Below the pieces are notes generated by a model. That model was not told the origin of the DNA and searched no databases. It worked only from the letters and a program-made list of their open reading frames with translations. Shown one piece after another: positions 1-4,829 of a stretch of 8,256 nucleotides of DNA. Numbering within the stretch: the first letter of the stretch is position 1; each line of letters begins with the position of its first letter. This DNA is from an uncultured Oscillospiraceae bacterium. GTDB taxonomy: Bacteria; Bacillota; Clostridia; Oscillospirales; Oscillospiraceae. The stretch lies in assembly GCA_934630555.1 (NCBI GenBank), contig CAKTXB010000074.1, forward strand, positions 1 to 8,256, written 5' to 3'. A program made the position numbers and the translations under genes.

Positions 1-736
1 GCTGGACTTCTACGGCTTCCCGGGCGACGACACCCCCATCATCCGCGGCTCCGCGCTGAACGCTCTGGCTTCCGAGTCCACCGACCCGAACGCTCCGGAG
101 TACGAGTGCATCAAGAACCTGATGGAAGCTGTTGACACGTGGATCCCGACCCCGGACCGCAAGGCTGATATGCCCTTCCTGATGCCGGTCGAGGACGTCT
201 TCACCATCTCCGGTCGTGGCACCGTTGCTACCGGTCGTGTGGAGCGCGGCGTCATCAAGAAGAACGAGCCGGTCGAGATCGTTGGCCTGTCCGACGAGAA
301 GAAGCAGACCGTTGTCACCGACATCGAAATGTTCCACAAGCTGATGGACTACGCTGAGGCTGGCGACAACATCGGCGCTCTGCTCCGCGGCATCGACAAG
401 AAGGCCATCGAAAGAGGCCAGGTCCTGTCCAAGCCCGGTTCCATCCATCCGCACACCAAGTTCACCGGCCAGGTTTACGTCCTGTCCAAGGAAGAGGGCG
501 GCCGTCACACCCCGTTCTTCAACAACTATCGTCCGCAGTTCTACTTCCGTACCACGGACGTGACTGGCATCATCTCCCTGCCGGAAGGCGTTGAGATGTG
601 CATGCCCGGCGATAACGTCGACATGAACGTCGAACTGATCACCCCGATCGCCATCGAAAAGGGCCTCCGCTTCGCTATCCGTGAAGGCGGCCGCACCGTC
701 GGTTCGGGCGTTGTCATCGGCATCAACGAGGACTGA
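1..736 (+). CDS. tuf: Elongation factor Tu, C-terminal part (5' end outside window)
   Basis: EF-Tu is the GTPase that delivers aminoacyl-tRNA to the ribosomal A site in the cytoplasm. The reading frame is open from base 2 and gives 244 codons before TGA at 734-736; roughly the first 150 residues lie to the left. The fragment starts at the end of the G domain, with [14 protein letters not shown] containing the G5 motif SAL at fragment residues 17-19. Domain 2 follows ([15 protein letters not shown]) and then domain 3 ([36 protein letters not shown]), ending in [16 protein letters not shown]. The first in-frame ATG, at 122, is an internal methionine and not a start. Codon use differs from the neighbours, with many GCT, GGT and CGT codons, as expected for a very highly expressed gene. 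No frameshift or missing residue is visible. Identification is certain. Confidence 0.98.
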   Translation, partial: LDFYGFPGDDTPIIRGSALNALASESTDPNAPEYECIKNLMEAVDTWIPTPDRKADMPFLMPVEDVFTISGRGTVATGRVERGVIKKNEPVEIVGLSDEKKQTVVTDIEMFHKLMDYAEAGDNIGALLRGIDKKAIERGQVLSKPGSIHPHTKFTGQVYVLSKEEGGRHTPFFNNYRPQFYFRTTDVTGIISLPEGVEMCMPGDNVDMNVELITPIAIEKGLRFAIREGGRTVGSGVVIGINED

Positions 737-753
737 TCCTCCAATACGGTATG

Positions 754-784
754 AAAAGAGGACGCTTCGGCGTCCTCTTTTTTT
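754..784 (+). terminator. Rho-independent terminator of tuf
   Basis: An 8-bp perfect stem GAGGACGC/GCGTCCTC (758-765 with 770-777) is closed by a UUCG tetraloop on a C-G pair, which is exceptionally stable. Seven T residues follow (778-784), and an A4 tract precedes the stem so it can extend by A-U pairs. It lies 17 bases after the tuf stop, as expected for the end of a strongly transcribed gene. Confidence 0.94.
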
Positions 785-813
785 GCAAGATCATGAGTAT
801 GATGAAAGAAAAA

Positions 814-841
814 CGCCTTGTCAGCAAGACAAGGCGCTTTT
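814..841. repeat. Hairpin A, left copy of the 28-base direct repeat
   Basis: A perfect 9-bp stem CGCCTTGTC/GACAAGGCG (814-822 with 828-836) encloses the loop AGCAA, followed by CTTTT. The same 28 bases recur without mismatch at 1079-1106, including the non-palindromic loop, so the two copies are in direct orientation. Five A residues precede it. With only four Ts after the stem it would be a weaker terminator than the one at 754-784. Confidence 0.9.
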
Positions 842-866
842 CAGATTGTCAAAAAGCCTCGCAGAG

Positions 867-886
867 TTCGCGCCCGCAGGCGCGAA
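867..886. repeat. Hairpin B, 8-bp GC-rich stem
   Basis: Perfect inverted repeat TTCGCGCC/GGCGCGAA (867-874 with 879-886) with a CGCA loop. On the + strand it is followed by A residues and not Ts. On the - strand it is followed by GAACTCTGC, which is not U-rich. It is therefore not an intrinsic terminator in either direction. Confidence 0.8.
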
Positions 887-902
887 AAAAGTTCGGATCA
901 TT

Positions 903-929
903 TTCGGCGGCGGTGTGTACGTCGCCGAA
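903..929. repeat. Hairpin C, 10-bp stem
   Basis: Inverted repeat TTCGGCGGCG/CGTCGCCGAA (903-912 with 920-929), 10 pairs with one G-T wobble at 910/922 and a 7-base loop. On the + strand it lacks a T-tract. On the - strand it is followed by AATGA and not by a U run. Confidence 0.75.
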
Positions 930-950
930 CATACTTTACGTCATGTAAGT

Positions 951-985
951 GTATCATTTGTGCGCTATAAGCGCACAAATGATAC
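951..985. repeat. Hairpin D, 15-bp perfect palindrome
   Basis: The arms GTATCATTTGTGCGC (951-965) and GCGCACAAATGATAC (971-985) are perfect complements around a TATAA spacer. A T-A pair inside can shrink the loop to three bases. Neither side has a T-tract, so it does not look like a terminator. Its length and perfection argue against chance. Confidence 0.9.
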
Positions 986-1005
986 GCGCAGCATGGCGCA
1001 AGCCT

Positions 1006-1044
1006 TCTCAAACGTGGACCCAGCGCAGCGGTCCGCGTTTGAGA
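1006..1044. repeat. Hairpin E, 15-bp stem with one wobble
   Basis: The arm TCTCAAACGTGGACC (1006-1020) pairs with GGTCCGCGTTTGAGA (1030-1044) around a 9-base loop. The only imperfection is a G-T pair at 1015/1035, which keeps pairing in RNA read from the + strand; on the - strand it becomes an A-C mismatch. Its right arm shares two bases (1043-1044) with the next palindrome, so the two stems cannot both form fully. Confidence 0.85.
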
Positions 1045-1073
1045 GCGTGTCAAAAAACTTTTTTGACACGCTC
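1043..1073. repeat. Hairpin E', 31-base near-perfect palindrome with A6/T6 core
   Basis: GAGCGTGTCAAAAAA (1043-1057) and TTTTTTGACACGCTC (1059-1073) are exact reverse complements around a single C. As DNA it is an almost perfect 31-base palindrome. As RNA the centre would open into a small loop and the outer GAGCGTGTC/GACACGCTC would pair firmly. It directly abuts hairpin F. Confidence 0.9.
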
Positions 1074-1108
1074 AAAAGCGCCTTGTCAGCAAGACAAGGC
1101 GCTTTTTT
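1074..1108. terminator. Hairpin F, right copy of the repeat and likely two-way terminator
   Basis: A perfect 14-bp stem AAAAGCGCCTTGTC/GACAAGGCGCTTTT (1074-1087 with 1093-1106) has the loop AGCAA. On the + strand it ends in six Ts (1103-1108). On the - strand it lies 6 bases past the stop codon of the gene at 1115-2218 and ends in four Us. It therefore probably terminates the leftward operon and backs up tuf termination from the other side. Bases 1079-1106 repeat 814-841 exactly. Confidence 0.85.
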
Positions 1109-1114
1109 AGCTGC

Positions 1115-2218
1115 CTATTTGATCGTTTCGCTGTGATTGAGAACGGACGTGCTGTAGAGAAAGAGCACATCCTGATTTTCAAACGTTAGAAAACGTGCAA
1201 GGCGTTCCGGGGCAAGGTAGCGAATATCGACCAGTGTGATCGTCTTGTATCCCGAAGCCAGCAGCGGCGCGAGAGAGCTGCCGAAGGAGTCGCGGAAAAG
1301 GATCAGCTCGCGGTCGGTCGCGGCATGGGGATTTTCCAGGCGCAGAAGTGATTTGGAGCCGGAGAGATAGACTTCATATGGGTCGCTGCCATCAGCGCGG
1401 GTAAGGTCGTAGACAGGCAGCGCGGCGCCTGTTTCGTAGTCATAGACGGTGCAGTCCTGGAGCGTGCTGCTTTGCAGGAGCGTGATAGAGTCCGCTGGAA
1501 ACGGGATGGCAAATTGCCCGGCGTAGACGCCGTAGAACGGCTGTGGAAGCGTGACAGGCGTGTAGTTTGTATCGGTCAGGTCTGTGTGCATGGCGGCTGC
1601 CAGCGCAGCAGCGACAGCTTGCAGGCATTCCTGCCGCCAGTGTGCGTCAGTCGCATAGTAGTCGTCGGCCGTTAAGAGCTTGGTGAGGTCGCGAAAGGCC
1701 GCATAGGGCATTCCGTCTTGCAGCTGAGAAAAGAGCGCGTCATAGTCCATGGCCGGGTAGCCGTTTGCAGCGGCAAGATAGTAGCTTTTGTCAGGAACGG
1801 CAGCGGCATAGATCTTGCAGTTTGTGCCTTTGAGATAGGTGTTATAAATGTAGGTAAAGCGCGAGAGCGCATAGTTGACAGAGTCAGTGTTCAGCGGATA
1901 CTCGAGCTTTGCGATCTGGCCGTCCGAACTGTAAAGGCCGTGAACGTCCTTTTGCCCGAAAAGATACAGCTGTGCCAGCGTATGCACGGCGCGGAAAGAC
2001 TCGTGCAGCGGGAACTGGTCGAGAGAGAAGGCGGAAAAGTCGTCCATAAAGCTGCCGGACTGAACGGTCTGCCATGTCAGCTCCGGGCGCTGGGCCAGCG
2101 GACGGCGTTCAGAGGCGGAGACAGTATCGGCTGGACGGACAAGCGCCCAAATGAGCAGGCCATAAAGCAAACCGGCGGCAAGTGCAAGGGTGAGCAGGTT
2201 TTTAAATTTCGTGGTCAT
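1115..2218 (-). CDS. AlgJ/AlgX/DHHW-type extracellular SGNH-like acyltransferase
   Basis: This 367-residue protein probably completes O-acylation of an extracellular polymer, taking acyl groups moved across the membrane by the MBOAT protein encoded just upstream. Residues 5-27 form one hydrophobic segment after a basic N-terminus (MTTKFK), a signal anchor or uncleaved signal placing the rest outside the cell. SERRPLAQRPEL at about 36-47 and FMDDFSAFSLDQFPLHESFR at about 57-76 resemble the N-terminal region of DHHW and AlgX/AlgJ proteins. TDAHW at 190-194 supplies the Asp-x-His pair (D191, H193), and RDSFGSS at 309-315 supplies the likely Ser nucleophile S311, so a full catalytic triad is present. 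The start is fixed by GAGGAGG seven to eight bases ahead; that site overlaps the end of the MBOAT gene, with 12 bases between the genes. The substrate is unknown. DltD plays an equivalent role in another pathway but is not this family. Confidence 0.88.
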   Translation of the reverse strand: MTTKFKNLLTLALAAGLLYGLLIWALVRPADTVSASERRPLAQRPELTWQTVQSGSFMDDFSAFSLDQFPLHESFRAVHTLAQLYLFGQKDVHGLYSSDGQIAKLEYPLNTDSVNYALSRFTYIYNTYLKGTNCKIYAAAVPDKSYYLAAANGYPAMDYDALFSQLQDGMPYAAFRDLTKLLTADDYYATDAHWRQECLQAVAAALAAAMHTDLTDTNYTPVTLPQPFYGVYAGQFAIPFPADSITLLQSSTLQDCTVYDYETGAALPVYDLTRADGSDPYEVYLSGSKSLLRLENPHAATDRELILFRDSFGSSLAPLLASGYKTITLVDIRYLAPERLARFLTFENQDVLFLYSTSVLNHSETIK

Positions 2219-2230
2219 GGAAATGCCTCC

Positions 2231-3631
2231 TCAGAAGCGGAAATACAAAAATGGGCTGAACGAGCCATCCACAAGATAGGCGGTACAGAGCAGAAGCAGC
2301 GCGGCGATCAGAAACGGCTCGAGCAGATCCAGGATGAAATGTCCAGCATGGCGCTGCTGAACGGCAGCGTACAGGCGCTTGGGAAGCGGCGTTGCCCCAA
2401 GAATGCCCAGTACCAGCAGCACGCCATAGCTGCGCAGTTGGTAAGCAGTTTCCGTGCTCCAGAGCGGCAGACTGCGCGCACCGAATAGCGCGGCGATGGT
2501 CTGCGCGGCGTCTGTCAGACTTTCCGCATTAAAAAGCACAAAACCAAGCATGACGGCAAGGAGCGTATACAGGTGGCCGCGGAGCGGCGACTTTTGTAAG
2601 ACCGGTTTTAAAAAGAGCTTTTCGGCAAGCAGCAGCAGTGCAAACCACAAGCCCCACAGGAGAAAATTCCACGCAGCGCCGTGCCAAAGACCGGTAGCGG
2701 CCCAGACAAGTAAAATGTTGCGGATCCATTTGCCGCGCGTTGTGCGGTTGCCGCCGAGGGGGATGTAAAGATAGTCCCGAAACCAGCTGCCAAGGGAGAT
2801 GTGCCAGCGGCGCCAGAACTCCGTAACGCTGGCGGAGATGTAGGGATAGTTGAAGTTTTCAGGAAAATCAAAGCCAAGCACACGGCCAAGACCAATGGCC
2901 ATGTCGCTGTAGCCGGAAAAGTCGAAGTAAATCTGCAGCGTAAATGCCAGCGCATAGAGCCACCAGAAGGCAACAGACGGCTGACTGGCCGCACGGCAGG
3001 CGCTGACGAGGGCTGCAAAGGAATCCGCCAGCAGGATCTTTTTGCCGAGGCCGATCGTGAAACGGCGCGCGCCCTCGGCGGCGCGGGAAATGGAGTGCGT
3101 GCGCGCGTCCAGCTGGCGGGCAACATCGGCATAGCGCACGATCGGCCCGGCGATGAGCTGGGGAAACATGGTGATATAGGCGGCGAGTTTCAGCCAGCTG
3201 CGCTGGGCGGGCACGTTGCCGCGACAGACGTCCACCGTGTAGCTGAGCAGCTGAAAGGTATAAAAACTGATGCCGACGGGCAGGGCCAGCCGCAGCAGCG
3301 GTACGGAAAGGCCAGTGGCAGCGTTAAAGTTTGTGATAAAAAAGTCGGCGTATTTGAACACGGCCAGCGTCAGAAGGCTGAGTGTGACGGATATGGCGCA
3401 GTATACACGCGCACGGCGCATGCCCGCGCAGCGGGCGATGAGAAGCCCGAATATATAGCCCTGCGTGATGGTGGCCAGCATGAGCAGCACGTATTTCGGC
3501 TCTCCCCAGGCATAGAAAACAAGACTGGCCGCAAGCAGCACCGCATTTTGAAGCCGCCGCGGCACAAGAAAATAGACCGCCAGCGTGATGGGGAGAAAAT
3601 AGTAGACAAACGGTACGCTTGAAAACAGCAT
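2231..3631 (-). CDS. MBOAT family membrane O-acyltransferase (AlgI-like)
   Basis: A 466-residue polytopic membrane protein of the MBOAT family, which moves acyl groups (typically acetyl) from an intracellular donor to an outer-face acceptor. It starts MLFSSVPFVYYFLPITLAVYF with a membrane segment, then VLLAASLVFYAWGEPKYVLLM, the usual AlgI-type opening. FPQLIAGPIVRY is at 156-167, IYFDFSGYSDMAIGLG at 234-249 and FWRRWHISLGSWFRDYLYIPLGG at 272-294. The hallmark GLWHGAAWNF at 314-323 carries H317, matching the essential MBOAT histidine; H277 is a second conserved histidine. Several further hydrophobic stretches run to residue 450. The length is somewhat under the about 520 residues of AlgI but normal for Gram-positive relatives. 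AGGAG lies about 8 bases before the ATG. The gene is followed after 12 bases by the DHHW-type gene and preceded by a lipoprotein gene. The acceptor polymer cannot be inferred. Confidence 0.95.
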   Translation of the reverse strand: MLFSSVPFVYYFLPITLAVYFLVPRRLQNAVLLAASLVFYAWGEPKYVLLMLATITQGYIFGLLIARCAGMRRARVYCAISVTLSLLTLAVFKYADFFITNFNAATGLSVPLLRLALPVGISFYTFQLLSYTVDVCRGNVPAQRSWLKLAAYITMFPQLIAGPIVRYADVARQLDARTHSISRAAEGARRFTIGLGKKILLADSFAALVSACRAASQPSVAFWWLYALAFTLQIYFDFSGYSDMAIGLGRVLGFDFPENFNYPYISASVTEFWRRWHISLGSWFRDYLYIPLGGNRTTRGKWIRNILLVWAATGLWHGAAWNFLLWGLWFALLLLAEKLFLKPVLQKSPLRGHLYTLLAVMLGFVLFNAESLTDAAQTIAALFGARSLPLWSTETAYQLRSYGVLLVLGILGATPLPKRLYAAVQQRHAGHFILDLLEPFLIAALLLLCTAYLVDGSFSPFLYFRF

Positions 3632-3657
3632 AGAAAAACTCCTGACATGGATTTTTG

Positions 3658-3688
3658 CGGCAGCGCCGCAGAGGGTGCGGCGCTGCCG
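3658..3688. repeat. Strong GC-rich hairpin in the lipoprotein-MBOAT gap
   Basis: A 13-bp perfect stem CGGCAGCGCCGCA/TGCGGCGCTGCCG (3658-3670 with 3676-3688) has a 5-base loop and sits in the 69-base gap of the leftward operon. On the - strand it is followed by CAAAAAT and not by a U-tract, so it does not fit an intrinsic terminator. It ends about 26 bases before the MBOAT start and leaves its ribosome binding site free. It may protect the 3' end of a processed lipoprotein mRNA or cause partial termination; both ideas are inference. Confidence 0.8.
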
Positions 3689-3700
3689 GGAAAGGGAACG

Positions 3701-4288
3701 TTATGCGATGGCTTCGTCGGCAAGGATCTGCGCCGTGGAGAAAGCTGCAGTGAGCTTGGCGGTAAAGGTATCCACAAGGTCCTCCGCACCGAACATCGTG
3801 ACAAGATAATTGCCGACGGACACAATGGTGAGCTTGTCCGGGAAGCCGCACATCCACTGACGGCTCTGGATATTCTGGCGCGTGGATTCGGCCAGCGCGG
3901 CGATGTCTGCGCCGTCTTTCAGATGGAACGCGCCGCAGGTAAATGTGTTGGCGTTCATCATATGGCCGATAGACGCGGCGTCATCCACCTGTTCGGCGGC
4001 ATCGGAGGAGAGGCCAAAGACACGGTCCAGCTCAGACTTGTCGGCGATGGAGTAGTTGCCGGGGGCGTCGTCGGTCATGTTTTCTTCAGAATAGTCGCCG
4101 CCGGCTGCGGGAAATTTCTCATCGTCTGTATAGGTGTTCCAGACTGTGTCAAGCAGTTCCTTGGCGCTGGCAGCAGGCGCGCTTTCCTGCGTGGCGTCAG
4201 ATGCACTGTCAGACGGCTGCTTAACAGCGCAGGCGGCCAGCGTCAGGGCAAGCGTAAGCGTTAAAATGATAGCAAGTGTTTTTTTCAT
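3701..4288 (-). CDS. Secreted lipoprotein, possibly DUF4358-like
   Basis: A 195-residue predicted lipoprotein of unknown function, first gene of the leftward acylation operon. The N-terminus is a clear lipoprotein signal: MKK, hydrophobic residues 4-19, then lipobox LAAC with C20 as the lipidated residue. A Ser/Ala/Asp/Gln-rich linker (about 22-42) follows, then an acidic globular domain. The C-terminal part (about 114-183) reads as beta strand, a helix from DIAALAESTRQNIQSRQ, the strand KLTIVSVGNYLVTMFG, and a last helix DLVDTFTAKLTAAF. This pattern recalls the DUF4358 family, which from memory accompanies MBOAT and DHHW genes in clostridia; that assignment is tentative. C118 and C147 could form a disulfide outside the cell. 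GGAGG lies ten bases before the ATG and supports the start. It probably assists or regulates the acyl transfer machine at the outer membrane face. Confidence 0.85.
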   Translation of the reverse strand: MKKTLAIILTLTLALTLAACAVKQPSDSASDATQESAPAASAKELLDTVWNTYTDDEKFPAAGGDYSEENMTDDAPGNYSIADKSELDRVFGLSSDAAEQVDDAASIGHMMNANTFTCGAFHLKDGADIAALAESTRQNIQSRQWMCGFPDKLTIVSVGNYLVTMFGAEDLVDTFTAKLTAAFSTAQILADEAIA

Positions 4289-4314
4289 GAGTTGGTTACC
4301 TCCAGAGAATCATG

Positions 4315-4329
4315 CGGCGCAGCGCGCCG
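4315..4329. repeat. Short leader hairpin ahead of the lipoprotein gene
   Basis: A 6-bp all-GC stem CGGCGC/GCGCCG (4315-4320 with 4324-4329) with a 3-base loop lies 26 bases upstream of the lipoprotein start, just before its ribosome binding site. If transcribed it would fold in the leader. It is short enough to be a product of high GC content. Confidence 0.35.
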
Positions 4330-4427
4330 TCATTCTTGCAGACGACATTTTTTGCGCGCGGTTGCAGAAACGTCAGAAAAATTGAAACGAGCTTTGTGGG
4401 AAAATGCTACGAGTGCGTTGTGCATGC

Positions 4428-4456
4428 TGGAAAAGCGGCGCAGAATGTGATAGAAT
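4428..4456 (+). promoter_or_regulatory. Candidate sigma-A promoter for the recD2 operon
   Basis: TAGAAT at 4451-4456 matches five of six -10 consensus bases and is preceded by TG at 4448-4449, an extended -10. TGGAAA at 4428-4433 matches four of six -35 bases at the ideal 17-base spacing. Transcription would start near 4463, about 40 bases ahead of the first gene at 4503. No equally good promoter was found on the - strand for the divergent lipoprotein operon in the 214-base region. Confidence 0.6.
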
Positions 4457-4502
4457 AACCAAAATAGCGCTGTCTGCATAGCATGATGCAGGAGGTGCTG
4501 GG

Positions 4503-4829
4503 ATGATCCGTGAAATGATCTGGTGCGTGCTGGCTGCGTGCGGGGTACTGCTTTTGACCTGGTGCTTGACGGGAAAGGTGCTGCTGCCGCAGCTGCGGCG
4601 GTCGTGGACGGCTCTGGCCGTGCGCGGCGACGCGGGTGCGCTGGAGCAGGCGGTGCGCGCATGGCAGTGGATGCGCGGCGGCGGTCTGACCGGGCAAGGG
4701 CTTTTGCTGGTAGACTGCGGGCTGGATGCCGATGGTTTGCGGCTGGCGCGGGCGCTTTGTGCGCAGGATGCGAGCGTGCGGCTTTGTACGGCGCAGGATG
4801 TTGGAGATATAATCAGATTGGAGCAGTAG
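4503..4829 (+). CDS. Small membrane-anchored protein of unknown function
   Basis: I do not recognise this 108-residue protein. It has a hydrophobic segment at about 6-28 (MIWCVLAACGVLLLTWCLTGKVLL) followed by the basic patch PQLRRSW. With positive charges on that side, the soluble part (about 30-108) is probably cytoplasmic. The soluble part contains an Ala/Arg-rich helix (ALAVRGDAGALEQAVRAWQWM), a strand GLLLVDCGL, a helix DADGLRLARALCAQD, a strand SVRLC and a last helix ending GDIIRLEQ, a small alpha/beta arrangement. Start choice is firm: AGGAGG at 4490-4495 is seven bases before the ATG, and a good promoter lies just upstream. Its TAG abuts the ATG of recD2, so it is probably the translationally coupled first gene of that operon. 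The coding signal and context make it real; the function is open. Confidence 0.82.
   Translation: MIREMIWCVLAACGVLLLTWCLTGKVLLPQLRRSWTALAVRGDAGALEQAVRAWQWMRGGGLTGQGLLLVDCGLDADGLRLARALCAQDASVRLCTAQDVGDIIRLEQ
4784..4813 (+). promoter_or_regulatory. Possible internal promoter just before recD2
   Basis: A perfect -10 hexamer TATAAT lies at 4808-4813, with TTGTAC at 4784-4789, an 18-base spacing and a poor -35 beyond TTG. Transcription would begin near 4820, only about 10 bases before the recD2 start, leaving little of the GGAG site in the transcript. Coding for Gly-Asp-Ile-Ile could produce this by chance. Confidence 0.25.

Larger units (their letters stand above)
737..1114. other. Gene-free, hairpin-packed spacer between tuf and the acylation operon
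   Basis: This 378-base spacer separates two convergent units. After the tuf terminator and about 29 plain bases, the stretch 807-1108 is almost wholly made of inverted repeats: stems at 814-836, 867-886, 903-929, 951-985, 1006-1044, 1043-1073 and 1074-1108. The first and last hairpins share an exact 28-base direct repeat. Open frames cross the stretch but lack a convincing ribosome binding site, and their sequence is dictated by the palindromes, so no protein is called. It could be a clustered two-way terminator, an interspersed palindromic (REP/MITE-like) element, or a structured RNA. The sequence alone does not decide between these. Confidence 0.8.

Noticed and set aside
807..1108. CRISPR array
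   Set aside because: There are only two copies of the direct repeat, 265 bases apart, and the other hairpins are unrelated in sequence. No regular repeat-spacer pattern and no cas gene are present.
681..1136. Open frames on the + strand through the hairpin region (681-1136 and 751-948)
   Set aside because: One overlaps the tuf end in another frame and both run through the terminator and palindromes. No ribosome binding site supports them and the residues are set by the repeats.
1718..2488. Open frame of 256 codons on the + strand
   Set aside because: It runs antisense to the AlgJ-like gene and the MBOAT gene, which have family motifs and good ribosome binding sites. The + strand product has no recognisable domain and is a GC-driven shadow.
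2801..3622. Open frame of 273 codons on the + strand
   Set aside because: It lies wholly opposite the MBOAT gene, including its conserved histidine region. The product is low-complexity in character (rich in Gly, Lys, Arg, Gln) and has no family match I can see.
1115..3631. Assigning the pair as dltB/dltD (D-alanylation)
   Set aside because: No dltA or dltC is present, and the extracellular partner carries DxHW and RDSFG motifs of the AlgJ/DHHW type rather than DltD features. The donor and acceptor are therefore left open.
4289..4500. Promoter for the leftward lipoprotein operon
   Set aside because: TAGCAT and TTCAAT candidates were tried on the - strand, but none has both a fair -35 and good spacing. 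A promoter must exist here or nearby, but I cannot place it.
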